The notes beneath the pieces are model-generated. The model ran no database searches and was not told the origin of the DNA. It saw only the letters and a program-made list of their open reading frames with translations. The position numbers and the translations under genes are program-made. Shown here piece by piece: positions 8,304 through 16,119 of a stretch of DNA of 64,000 nucleotides (the stretch's first letter is position 1; each line of letters starts with the position of its first letter). This DNA is from Albimonas donghaensis (GTDB lineage: Bacteria; Pseudomonadota; Alphaproteobacteria; Rhodobacterales; Rhodobacteraceae). The DNA is taken from assembly GCF_900106695.1 (NCBI RefSeq), contig NZ_FNMZ01000010.1, forward strand, positions 92,369 to 156,368. The letters run 5' to 3'.

Positions 8304-9443
8304 TCAGTTGATGAGCGCGTTGACGTATTTCTCTTCGGCGGCGATCTGGTTCTTGGCGTACCATTCGTCGTTGTAGAGGATCTGCGTGGCCACGTTCTCG
8401 GGCGAGGTCGGGTTCCACTTGGCCATCGACTCGGGCACCAGCGACGCGGCGGCCGGGTTGATCGGGGCCGAGCCGATCAGCTCGAACCACTTGGCCTGCA
8501 GCTCGGGCGCCTGGGCGAACGCGATGAACTTCATCGCTTCCTCGGAGCCGGCCGGGTTGTCCTTGGGCACGACCCAGGTGCCCGGGGACATGACGCCGCC
8601 GTCGAAGGAGACGGCGAAGGAACCCTCGTCCATCTCGTCCTTCAGCAGGTGGGCGCGGGTCGACCAGATGTTGCCCATCGACACCTCTTCCTGGAGGAAC
8701 AGGTTCTGGGACTCGGAGCCCGAGCCCCAGACGATGACGTTGTCGCGGATCTTGCGGAACTGATCGATGGCGGCGTCGATGCCGTCTTCGGTCGACAGCA
8801 CGTCGTAGACGTCCTCAAGCGCCACGCCCTGGGCCATGGTGGCGCATTCCAGCTGGCCGCGGACGGCCTTGCGGAAGGTGCGCATGCCGGGGAAGTCCTT
8901 GACGTTGAACACGTCCGCCCAGTTCTGCGGCTGCGCGTCGCCGAGCAGCTTGGGGTTGGTGGCCAGCACGTAGGAATAGACGTAGTTGCCGCAGCCGAAT
9001 TCCCAGTCGGTGCCGGGCATCAGCTTGGCGCGGTCGACGATGGAATAGTCGATGGGCTGGGTCATTCCCGCCTCGCCCAGGATGATCGCCGAGCCGGGGC
9101 CCGAGTCGCACACGTCCCAGACCACGGCGCCGCTCTCGACCATGGCGCGGATGCGGCCGGCGGAGGGGCCGGAGCCGTCGATCACCACGTCGACGCCGGT
9201 CTCGGCCTTGTAGGTCTCGCCCAGCACTTCCTTGATGATGTCGGCGGCCTTGCCGCCCCAGTTGACGATCACCAGCTCGGACGCGGCGGCGTTGGCGCGG
9301 CCGCCGAAGCCGACGGCCGGCAGCACGCCCAGGGCGGCCATGGCGGTCAGCAGGCCGCGACGGGTCAGGCGGCCTTCGCGGTAACGGTGGGCGGCGACTT
9401 CGGCCAGCTCCACGCTCATTTCATGGTCGAAATTGTCGGACAT
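8304..9443 (-). CDS. ABC transporter substrate-binding protein (PotD-like), Tat-type signal
   Basis: A 379-residue periplasmic solute-binding protein of the spermidine/putrescine-binding group. About 25 N-terminal residues precede a twin-arginine signal, LTRRGLLTAMAALGVLPAVG, with a likely cleavage after GGRANA. The long charged pre-signal is unusual but common for Tat substrates of this group. The mature protein starts ASELVIVNWGG, the usual first beta-strand. It is encoded between the ATPase and the permeases and should deliver the ligand to the 6546-8194 permeases. The ligand is unknown. Confidence 0.87.
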   Translation of the reverse strand: MSDNFDHEMSVELAEVAAHRYREGRLTRRGLLTAMAALGVLPAVGFGGRANAAASELVIVNWGGKAADIIKEVLGETYKAETGVDVVIDGSGPSAGRIRAMVESGAVVWDVCDSGPGSAIILGEAGMTQPIDYSIVDRAKLMPGTDWEFGCGNYVYSYVLATNPKLLGDAQPQNWADVFNVKDFPGMRTFRKAVRGQLECATMAQGVALEDVYDVLSTEDGIDAAIDQFRKIRDNVIVWGSGSESQNLFLQEEVSMGNIWSTRAHLLKDEMDEGSFAVSFDGGVMSPGTWVVPKDNPAGSEEAMKFIAFAQAPELQAKWFELIGSAPINPAAASLVPESMAKWNPTSPENVATQILYNDEWYAKNQIAAEEKYVNALIN

Positions 9444-9509
9444 CGGGGTCGCTCCTTGTCGGTGGATGGGGGCGGCTTCTTGCGGCCGGGTTCGGGACGG
9501 TCCTGGGGC

Positions 9510-10580
9510 TCAGGCCTCTTCGAGGAACACGCAGGCGTCGCGATCCCAGGTCAGGGTCACGGGCAGGTCGCGTTCCGGATGGATCCCGGCCTTCCAGGTC
9601 GGGCGGGACACCAGCAGAGGCCCGAGCGTGTCGGTCTCCACGATCAGCTGGGCGCGCTCGCCCAGATAGGAGATCTGCGCCACGCGGCCGGGCACGCCCG
9701 GACCGCCGGCGGCGCCCAGCACGATGCGCTCGGGGCGCAGGGCGACGCGGGCGGTGGTCCCCACCGGGGGCGGGGCGGGGGAGTCGATCTCCACCGCCGC
9801 GCCGCCGAGATCGCAGGCCGCCGCGCCGGGCAGATGCGCCAGCACCTTGGCGTCGGCGAAGTTGGACTTGCCCAGAAAGTTCGCCACGAAGCCGGTGCGC
9901 GGACGATTATACAGCGTCTCGGGGTCGCCCGCCTGCTGGATCTTGCCGCCCGACAGGATGACGATGCGGTCCGACATGGACAGCGCCTCCTCCTGGTCAT
10001 GGGTGACGTAGATGAAGGTCACGCCCAGCTTCTCGTGCAGGGCCTTCAGCTCCCATTGCAGGTCGGCGCGCAGCTTCTTGTCCAGCGCCGACAGCGGCTC
10101 GTCGAGCAGCAGCACCTGCGGGCGGAACGACAGCGCGCGCGCCAGCGCCACGCGCTGCTGCTGGCCGCCGGAAAGCTGGGAGGGCATGCGGTCGGCGAAG
10201 GCCGCCATCTGCACCAGGTCGAGGCATTCCTTCACCCGGTCGCGGATCTCGGCCTTGCCCACGCCGCGGACCTTGAGCGGGAAGCCGACGTTCTGGCCCA
10301 CGGTCATGGTCGGGAACAGCGCGTAGCCCTGGAACACCATGCCGAAGCCGCGCTTTTCCGGCGGCAGGGAAGTGATGTTCGCGCCGCGCATCGACACCGT
10401 GCCGGCGGTGAGCTGGGTGAACCCGGCCACCGCCGTCAGCAGCGTGGTCTTGCCGGAGCCCGACGGCCCGAGCAGCGTGAGGAACTCGCCCTCCGCCACG
10501 TCGAGATCCACATGGTCGAGCGCGTTGGTCTCGCCATACGTCTTCAGAGCATTTCGGATCGAGAGGATCGCGTCGGTCAT
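9510..10580 (-). CDS. ABC transporter ATP-binding protein (PotA-like)
   Basis: A 356-residue ATPase with every canonical motif: Walker A GPSGSGKTTLL, Q-loop MVFQGYALFP, signature QLSGGQQQR, Walker B VLLLDEPLSALD, D-loop and H-loop YVTHDQEEA. A C-terminal TOBE/regulatory domain (about 240-356) follows. This is the PotA/FbpC subclass. It is the first gene of the transporter operon, 120 nt downstream of the LysR gene and 66 nt before the binding-protein gene, and energises the two permeases at 6546-8194. Confidence 0.92.
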   Translation of the reverse strand: MTDAILSIRNALKTYGETNALDHVDLDVAEGEFLTLLGPSGSGKTTLLTAVAGFTQLTAGTVSMRGANITSLPPEKRGFGMVFQGYALFPTMTVGQNVGFPLKVRGVGKAEIRDRVKECLDLVQMAAFADRMPSQLSGGQQQRVALARALSFRPQVLLLDEPLSALDKKLRADLQWELKALHEKLGVTFIYVTHDQEEALSMSDRIVILSGGKIQQAGDPETLYNRPRTGFVANFLGKSNFADAKVLAHLPGAAACDLGGAAVEIDSPAPPPVGTTARVALRPERIVLGAAGGPGVPGRVAQISYLGERAQLIVETDTLGPLLVSRPTWKAGIHPERDLPVTLTWDRDACVFLEEA

Positions 10581-10700
10581 GTTGCCCCTGGTCCGGTGCT
10601 GCGTCTCGGAGCGGCGCCGAGGCCGCCTGTTGATCGCAAGCTCACCACGTGGAGGGCATCATGCAGAAATAAAAAAGAAGCGCGGGGGAATATCCTGCGG

Positions 10701-11612
10701 TTATACCCCTCCGCCCTCGCCCCGCCGCACCCCCTCCACGAAATCGCGGAAATGCGCCTGGAAGCGCAGGGCGAGGTTCGGCGTCGGGAACAGGGTGGAG
10801 GTCAGCGCGAAGACCTGGAGCGGGATGTCGGGCGTGGTCGGGCGGGCCGCGACGCCGGGAATGCTGCGCCCCATCAGCGCGAAATCATCGACCAGCGCCG
10901 CCCCCAGCCCGCCCGCCACCAGATCCAGCGCCGTGGTGGTGTGGCGGACCTCGCAGAAGTGCCGCCGCTCCAGCCCCTCGGCGGCGAAGGCGGCGTCGAT
11001 GGTGCGGCCCAGCGGCGATTCCATCGCGTAGGAGATATGGGGGACGTGGTTCAGGTCGGTGATGCGGATGCGCTCGAACAGGGCCAGCTCGTGGGTCTCG
11101 GGCAGCGCGCAGACCAGCCGCCCCTCGGCCAGCTTCTGGATCGACAGGCCCACCTGCCGGGGCCGGGTGATCGACAGGCCCAGATCGGCCTCGCCCGACA
11201 GCAGCCGCGCCGCGATCTCGTCCACCGTGCCGACCTCGAACGAGATCCGGATCTTGCTGCGCCCCTTGAGAAACGCGCCCAGCGCCTGCGGCACGATCCC
11301 GTGGCCCAGCGAGGGCGTGGCGATGATCGACAACCGCCCCGCCGCGCCGTCGCGCATCTGCTCCACCAGCCCGCCGATTCGCTTTTGCTGGCGGAACAGG
11401 TGCCGGGCCTCGTCGGCGATGTGCAGCGCCTCGCGCGTCGGGGTCAGGCGGCCGCGCTCGCGGATGAACAGGGGGAAGCCGATCTGGTCCTCGGTATGGC
11501 GGATCATGTTGGACACCGCGGGCTGGCTGATCCCCAGCGATTCCGCCGCCATGGCGGTGGTCCCCATCTCGATCACCGCGCAGAGCACTTCCAGATTGCG
11601 GGCCTTCAGCAT
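10701..11612 (-). CDS. LysR-family transcriptional regulator
   Basis: A 303-residue LysR regulator. The helix-turn-helix spans about residues 3-60 (AAESLGISQPAVSNMIRHTE), followed by the linker helix and a periplasmic-binding-protein-like effector domain (about 90-295, beginning AAGRLSIIATPSLGHGIVPQ). It lies between the uptake operon, on the same strand downstream, and the carbamoyl-amino-acid hydrolase gene, which diverges. This is the classic position for a LysR protein controlling both units; the inducer is presumably the transported compound. Confidence 0.9.
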   Translation of the reverse strand: MLKARNLEVLCAVIEMGTTAMAAESLGISQPAVSNMIRHTEDQIGFPLFIRERGRLTPTREALHIADEARHLFRQQKRIGGLVEQMRDGAAGRLSIIATPSLGHGIVPQALGAFLKGRSKIRISFEVGTVDEIAARLLSGEADLGLSITRPRQVGLSIQKLAEGRLVCALPETHELALFERIRITDLNHVPHISYAMESPLGRTIDAAFAAEGLERRHFCEVRHTTTALDLVAGGLGAALVDDFALMGRSIPGVAARPTTPDIPLQVFALTSTLFPTPNLALRFQAHFRDFVEGVRRGEGGGV

Positions 11613-11621
11613 GGCGGGTCG

Positions 11622-11636
11622 ATAACCTCGGATTAT
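11622..11636. promoter_or_regulatory. Candidate LysR box (ATAA-N7-TTAT)
   Basis: ATAACCTCGGATTAT is a 15-nt partial palindrome fitting the T-N11-A pattern of LysR operators. It lies 10 nt upstream of the lysR start and about 80 nt upstream of the divergent carbamoylase start. A GATAAT box at 11663-11668 could be the -10 of the carbamoylase promoter. Confidence 0.4.
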
Positions 11637-11717
11637 TCGATAGGGGCGCTTTCTGATTTCTGGATAATGCTTTCGATGGGTATCGGTAAAGTCGGACCAT
11701 CAGGAGGATTGCCGGAC

Positions 11718-12656
11718 ATGAGCCGCAGGGAAGTCTTCGCCGTAGCCCAGCTCGGCCCCATCCATCTCGCCGACGACAAGGCCTCGGCCGTCGCCCGGCT
11801 GGTGGAGATGCTGCGCGAGGCGCATGCGCGCGGCGCCCGCTGGGTGACGTTTCCCGAGCTGGCGCTGACCACCTTTTTCCCCCGCTACATCTACGACGAC
11901 CCCGCGGAATACGACCAGTTCTACGAGGAGGGGCTGCCCTCCCCCGCCATGGTCCCGCTGTTCGAGGAAGCGAAGCGGCTGGGCGTCGGCTTCTATCTCG
12001 GCTACGCGGAGAAGGTGACCGAGGGCGGGGAGACCCACCGGTTCAACACCGCCGTGCTGGTTTCGCCCAACGGCGACATCCTTGGGAAATACCGCAAAAT
12101 CCACCTGCCCGGCACCAAGGACCCGATCGGGGACCTGGAGTTCGAGCACCTGGAGAAGCGGTATTTCGAGGTCGGCGACCTCGGCTTCCCGACCTTCGCC
12201 ACGCCCTCGGGCCGCTTCGGCATGTGCATCTGCAACGACCGCCGCTGGCCGGAGACGTTCCGCACCATGGCGCTGCGGGGGGCGGAGGTGTTCATGCTCG
12301 GCTACAACACGCCGACGCGGAACATCCACCACCCCGAACCCGCCCATCTGCGCGAGTTCCACAACCGCCTGTCGCTGGAATCCGCCGCCTATCAGAACGG
12401 CGCCTGGGTGATGGCGGCGGCGAAATGCGGGGCCGAGGACGGGTTCGCGATGATCGGCGGCTCGGCCATCGTGGCCCCGACCGGCGAAACCGTGGCCCGC
12501 TGCGTGTCGGAGGAGGACGAGGTGATCTCCTACGCCTGCGACCTCGATCTGGGCGCCTATATCCGCCGCTCGGTCTTCGACTTCAAACGCCACCGGCGCC
12601 CGGAGCATTACGGCCCGATCACCGGCCAGGTGGGCGTCGAGATCCCCGAGGACTGA
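11718..12656 (+). CDS. N-carbamoyl-D-amino-acid hydrolase
   Basis: A 312-residue nitrilase-superfamily enzyme that hydrolyses N-carbamoyl-D-amino acids to D-amino acid, CO2 and NH3. The Glu-Lys-Cys triad falls at the numbers known from the Agrobacterium enzyme: Glu47 (TFPELALTTFFPR), Lys127 (GKYRKIHLPG) and Cys172 (MCICNDRRWPE). Further matches are FNTAVLVSPNG, HLEKRYFEVGDLGFP and SYQNGAW-like AYQNGAWVMAAAK. The start at 11718 has AGGAGG at 11702-11707; upstream in-frame Mets lack this. It diverges from the LysR gene and is likely co-induced with the amidohydrolase/transporter operon. The gene end is followed by an inverted-repeat element. Confidence 0.92.
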   Translation: MSRREVFAVAQLGPIHLADDKASAVARLVEMLREAHARGARWVTFPELALTTFFPRYIYDDPAEYDQFYEEGLPSPAMVPLFEEAKRLGVGFYLGYAEKVTEGGETHRFNTAVLVSPNGDILGKYRKIHLPGTKDPIGDLEFEHLEKRYFEVGDLGFPTFATPSGRFGMCICNDRRWPETFRTMALRGAEVFMLGYNTPTRNIHHPEPAHLREFHNRLSLESAAYQNGAWVMAAAKCGAEDGFAMIGGSAIVAPTGETVARCVSEEDEVISYACDLDLGAYIRRSVFDFKRHRRPEHYGPITGQVGVEIPED

Positions 12657-12696
12657 GACGGGGAGCGGGCGGGGAGCGTCGCGGCGCGGGCGGGGC

Positions 12697-12770
12697 GCGG
12701 CGGGTTCGCACCCGCCCTACCGCCGCGGCGCCGGCGCGAAGACCGCGTAGGGCGGGTGCGAACCCGCCGC
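12697..12770. repeat. REP-like inverted repeat, 24-bp perfect arms
   Basis: Arms at 12697-12720 and 12747-12770 are exact reverse complements around a 26-nt spacer; the core of the second arm reads GTAGGGCGGGTGCGAACC. Each arm itself contains the small palindrome GGCGGGTGCGAACCCGCC. It lies between convergent stop codons (carbamoylase and sugar kinase) and may serve as a bidirectional terminator. Short repeats of this look are common in alphaproteobacterial intergenic regions, so it is probably one of many genomic copies (inference). Confidence 0.75.
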
Positions 12771-12781
12771 TCCATGCCCCC

Positions 12782-13705
12782 TCACCCCTCGCGCGCGGCG
12801 AGAAAGGCTTCGACCTGCGCGCGGCTGGGCAGCGGCGCCACCGCGCCCTGCCCCATGACCGACAGCGCCGCGGCCGCGTTGGCGCGGCGCCCGGCGGCGA
12901 AGGGGTCCGCCCCCTCGGCCAGCGCCGCGAGGAAGGCGCCGTCGAAGGCGTCCCCCGCCCCGGTCGCGTCCACCGCCTCGACCCTGTGGCCGGGCAGGCG
13001 GTTCCGGGCGTCCGGCGTCGCCACCAGCGCGCCCTCCGCCCCCAGCGTCAACGCCACCACCTCCGCCCCCAGCCCCAGGTAGACATCCGCGATGGCGTCG
13101 GGATCGCTCAGGCCGGTGAGCCGCACCGCGTCCTCCAGCCCCGGCAGCGCGATCTGGCATCGCGCCATGGCGGCGTGGATGACCTCTCGCGCCCGATCCA
13201 GCCCCCACAGCTTCAGGCGCAGGTTGGGATCGCAGGAGACCCGGCCGCCCGCCTCCCGCGCCGTCTCGATGGCGGCGAAAACCGTCTCCGCCGCGCTGTC
13301 GGAGATCGCCAGTCCGATGCCCGAGACATGCAGTAGGCGGGTTTCCCGCAGCGCCTCCACGGCCAGGTCGGCCGGGGTCATCAGGCTCGCCGCCGAGCCG
13401 GCGCGGCGATAGGTGAAGACGTGGCCCTCAGGCCCGTGGGTGACGAAATAGACGCCGGTCGGGGCCTGCGGGTCCACGCGCACGCCCGTCGTGTCCACGC
13501 CCTCGGCCCGCCAGAGATCCAGCAGGTCGCGCCCGAACGGATCGTCCCCCGCCCGGCTGAGATAGCCGACCGAGGCCCCCTGACGCGCCGCCGCCACCGC
13601 GCAGTTGGAGCTGTCGCCGCCATGACCGCCGAGCCACAGCCCGTCCGGGCGGCGGTTGAACTCCACCAGCGGCTCGCCGAGGCAGAGGATGTCGGGCGTC
13701 GGCAT
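12782..13705 (-). CDS. PfkB-family carbohydrate kinase (KdgK-like)
   Basis: A 307-residue ribokinase-fold sugar kinase. PfkB signature 2, DATGAGDAF, is at residues 246-254 with the catalytic base Asp252. The N-terminal substrate lid region contains LGGHGGDSSNCAVAAARQGA and SRAGDDPFG. HVSGIGLAIS and CDPNLRLKLW are typical of 2-keto-3-deoxygluconate kinases, so KDG or a related keto-sugar is the first guess. The ATG at 13705 (MPTPDILCLGEPLVEF) was chosen; the frame stays open upstream only because of base composition. It lies 105 nt downstream of the aminotransferase gene, with a strong terminator between them, so it is probably transcribed separately. Confidence 0.85.
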   Translation of the reverse strand: MPTPDILCLGEPLVEFNRRPDGLWLGGHGGDSSNCAVAAARQGASVGYLSRAGDDPFGRDLLDLWRAEGVDTTGVRVDPQAPTGVYFVTHGPEGHVFTYRRAGSAASLMTPADLAVEALRETRLLHVSGIGLAISDSAAETVFAAIETAREAGGRVSCDPNLRLKLWGLDRAREVIHAAMARCQIALPGLEDAVRLTGLSDPDAIADVYLGLGAEVVALTLGAEGALVATPDARNRLPGHRVEAVDATGAGDAFDGAFLAALAEGADPFAAGRRANAAAALSVMGQGAVAPLPSRAQVEAFLAAREG

Positions 13706-13731
13706 CTCACGCGGCTCCGGGTCATCTGACG

Positions 13732-13761
13732 AAAAAGGCGCGGCCGGTGAACGGCCGCGCC
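13732..13761 (-). terminator. Rho-independent terminator of the aminotransferase gene
   Basis: GGCGCGGCCG (13737-13746), loop GTGAA, CGGCCGCGCC (13752-13761). On the minus strand this is followed by five Ts (13732-13736). The 10-bp GC stem plus U-tract lies right after the class III aminotransferase stop. Confidence 0.8.
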
Positions 13762-13809
13762 TTTGGATATCATGCGGAGAGCGGCGAGGCCCCCCGGATC
13801 GGCCTCCGA

Positions 13810-15183
13810 TTACTCGGCGGCCGCGGCGGCGCGGGCGGCGGCCACCTTGTCCAGCGCCGTGGCCACGCCGTCGAACATGGCGTTCACCTGCTCTTCGGTG
13901 ATGATCAGCGGCGGGCAGAAGCACAGGGCCTCGCCGATATTGCGGCAGATCACGCCCTCTTCCATCATCGCCTCGGCCACCGCGGCGGCGGCGGCGTTCG
14001 GGGTCTCCCAGGGCTTGATCTCCAGCGCGCCCAGCAGCCCGACCCCGCGCGAGGCGGCGGCCAGCGGGTGCTTGGCCAGGTCGGCGAGGCGGGACAGGAA
14101 CAGCGGCGCCAGCCGGGCCGCGTTGCCGACCAGGTCCTTCTCCTCGATGATCTTCACGTTCTCCAGCCCGACCGCGGTCGCGACCGGGTGGCCGGAAGCG
14201 GTGTAGCCATGGCCGAAGACGCCGATCTTGTGGCTCTCATCGGCGATCGGCTCGTAGAAGTCGTCCGAGATCAGGATCGCCGACAGCGGCATGTAGGAGG
14301 AGCTGATCTGCTTGGACAGCACCATGACGTCGGGGCGGATGTCGTAGGTCTCGCAGGCGAACATCTTGCCGGTGCGCCCGAAGCCGCAGATCACCTCGTC
14401 GGCGACCAGCAGGATGTCGTATTTCTTCAGCACCGCCTGGATCTCGGCCCAGTAGCCCTCGGGCGGGACGATCACGCCGCCGGCGCCCATCACCGGCTCG
14501 CCGAACATGGCGGCGATGGTGTCGGGGCCCTCGGCGAGGATCATCTCCTCCAGCGCGGCGGCCATGCGCTTGGAGAAGTCCAGCTCGCTCTCGCCCTCCT
14601 GCGCCTCGCGCCAGTAGTCGGGGGTGAGCGTGTGGATCATCCGGTCCAGCGGCAGGTCGAAGCTGCGGTGGTTGTTGGGCAGGCCGGTGACCGAGCCCGC
14701 GGCGATGGTCACGCCGTGATAGCCCTTGATGCGGCCGATGATCTTCTTCTTCTCCGGCTTGCCCAGCGCGTTGGAGCGATACCAGATCATCTTGACCACG
14801 AGGTCGTTGGCCTCGGAGCCCGAGGAGGTGAAATGCGCCCGCGTCAGGTGCTCGGGCGAGATCTGCACCAGCTTCTCGGCCAGGTCGATGGCCGGGCCGT
14901 GGGTGCGGTAGGCGAAGGTGTGGTAGTAGGGCAGCTTCTGCATCTGCTCATAGGCCACGTCGGCCAGCCGCTTTTCGCCGAAGCCCAGCGCCACCGACCA
15001 CAGGCCGGCGAGCCCCTCGATATAGCGCTTGCCGGAGCTGTCGAAGACGTAGACGCCCTCGCCGCGCTCGATCACCAGGCCGCCGGTCTTCTCGTAGCGG
15101 CGCTGATCCACCATCGGGTGCATCTGGTAGGCGATGTCGCGGGCTTCGGGGGAATTCGGCTGCGGGACGCTGTCGAGGGTCAT
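13810..15183 (-). CDS. Class III PLP-dependent aminotransferase (omega-transaminase)
   Basis: A 457-residue fold-type I transaminase. Key features: the N-terminal WSVALGFGEKRLADVAYEQM, the cofactor phosphate loop FTSSGSEANDL, GYHGVTIAAGSVTG, the PLP-binding Asp in LLVADEVICGFGRTG, and the Schiff-base Lys in VMVLSKQISSSYMPLSAI. This subgroup uses pyruvate as acceptor for omega-amino acids, diamines or beta-alanine. The C-terminus ends in an Ala-rich tail. It stands alone on the minus strand with its own terminator, preceded by a 422-nt gap. Donor specificity cannot be fixed from sequence. Confidence 0.9.
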   Translation of the reverse strand: MTLDSVPQPNSPEARDIAYQMHPMVDQRRYEKTGGLVIERGEGVYVFDSSGKRYIEGLAGLWSVALGFGEKRLADVAYEQMQKLPYYHTFAYRTHGPAIDLAEKLVQISPEHLTRAHFTSSGSEANDLVVKMIWYRSNALGKPEKKKIIGRIKGYHGVTIAAGSVTGLPNNHRSFDLPLDRMIHTLTPDYWREAQEGESELDFSKRMAAALEEMILAEGPDTIAAMFGEPVMGAGGVIVPPEGYWAEIQAVLKKYDILLVADEVICGFGRTGKMFACETYDIRPDVMVLSKQISSSYMPLSAILISDDFYEPIADESHKIGVFGHGYTASGHPVATAVGLENVKIIEEKDLVGNAARLAPLFLSRLADLAKHPLAAASRGVGLLGALEIKPWETPNAAAAAVAEAMMEEGVICRNIGEALCFCPPLIITEEQVNAMFDGVATALDKVAAARAAAAAE

Positions 15184-15605
15184 CGGAAGTTCCTTGGCGA
15201 GTGGGAGAACGGCTGCGTCCTCCGGCGATGAGGTGCGCCCCCGGGGTCCGCGGCGCCCGCGGTCGGGCGCCTTTTGCGCGAGCGCCGCCTCGGGCGGCTC
15301 TGCGGGCGGCGTCGGGGGCCGCCGCCGCGCGCTTGCGGCGGAGGTCGGGGCGCGGCGCCGCGTGACGGCGCCGAAGACCGAGGCAGGTTTCGCCTCGGCC
15401 CGGAGAAGGTCAAGCGGTTCCGGCCGCTCCGCGCCGGGTTAAGCCGCTTTTTGTAGAAGTGTCGACGATTCGACGCAGGCCGACAGCCGCTCCCCCGCCC
15501 CCGGACGCGCCGGTTTCCGCGCCGCCCGCCGGGAAACGGTCCGCGGCGCCCTGCCCGGGAGCGGGCGCCGCGAAGCTTCGCGCAGGGTGATTCCCCGCGC
15601 CCCGG
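15184..15605. other. Intergenic gap with palindromes, no gene seen
   Basis: No coding region is supported. A 10-bp hairpin (15542-15551 with 15563-15572) and an overlapping 14-nt perfect palindrome CGCGAAGCTTCGCG (15570-15583) lie just downstream of the MaoC stop and could end its transcript. The rest should hold the aminotransferase promoter, but I cannot point to clear -35/-10 boxes. Confidence 0.4.
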
Positions 15606-16094
15606 TCAGGCCGGACGCTTGCGCAGCAGGTACTTGTGGAACCCCTCCATCACCAGCGTTCCGTCCTGATTGTGGACGGTCGCCTCGCAAGTCATCACCC
15701 CGGTGGAGCGGCCGGGCTTCAGCTCGGTGATCTTGAGCTGCGGATAGAGCGTGTCGCCCGCATAGACCGCGCCCAGGAACTTCGAGCCCTGCTCCAGGAA
15801 CGCCACCAGCGCGTCGCCCATCACATGCGGCAGCTGCCCGGCGCCGGCGCAGGTCTGGATCACCACCTGGTAGCCATGGGCCAGCAGTTCCCGGTGGCCA
15901 TGCGCCTTGCACCAGTGCCGGTCGTAATGGATCGGGTGATTGTCCCCCGAAGCCAGCTGGAACGCCGAGAACAGCGCGTCGGTCATGGTGCGCGAGGGGA
16001 TGTAGAAGGTCTCGCCGATCTCGTAGTCGTCGAACCAGCGGGTCGGGCAGAGCTGGCGGGACATCGGATCGATGCGCGCGGCGGGATCGGTCAT
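15606..16094 (-). CDS. MaoC-family (R)-enoyl-CoA hydratase/dehydratase
   Basis: A 162-residue hot-dog-fold protein. The hydratase motif with catalytic Asp and His is in LASGDNHPIHYD (about residues 48-59), followed by LLAHGYQVV, FLGAVYAGDTLYPQLKITEL and VMEGFHKYLL, typical of MaoC dehydratases that hydrate trans-2-enoyl-CoA or mesaconyl-CoA-like substrates. It is 25 nt downstream of the CaiB/BaiF CoA-transferase gene, so the two form an operon handling a CoA thioester. It could also serve the SDR/thiolase pathway at 27.6-31.2 kb, which lacks its own hydratase. Confidence 0.86.
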   Translation of the reverse strand: MTDPAARIDPMSRQLCPTRWFDDYEIGETFYIPSRTMTDALFSAFQLASGDNHPIHYDRHWCKAHGHRELLAHGYQVVIQTCAGAGQLPHVMGDALVAFLEQGSKFLGAVYAGDTLYPQLKITELKPGRSTGVMTCEATVHNQDGTLVMEGFHKYLLRKRPA

Positions 16095-16119
16095 GCGGGG
16101 AGGCTCCGGGATCGTCGGG

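Noticed and set aside
8181..12656. A plus-strand frame of almost 1,500 codons open across the antisense of the ABC/LysR genes and running into the carbamoylase
   Set aside because: It is the mirror of well-supported minus-strand genes in very GC-rich DNA, its translation is His/Gly/Asp-rich without any domain, and only its last 312 codons (11718-12656) are real.
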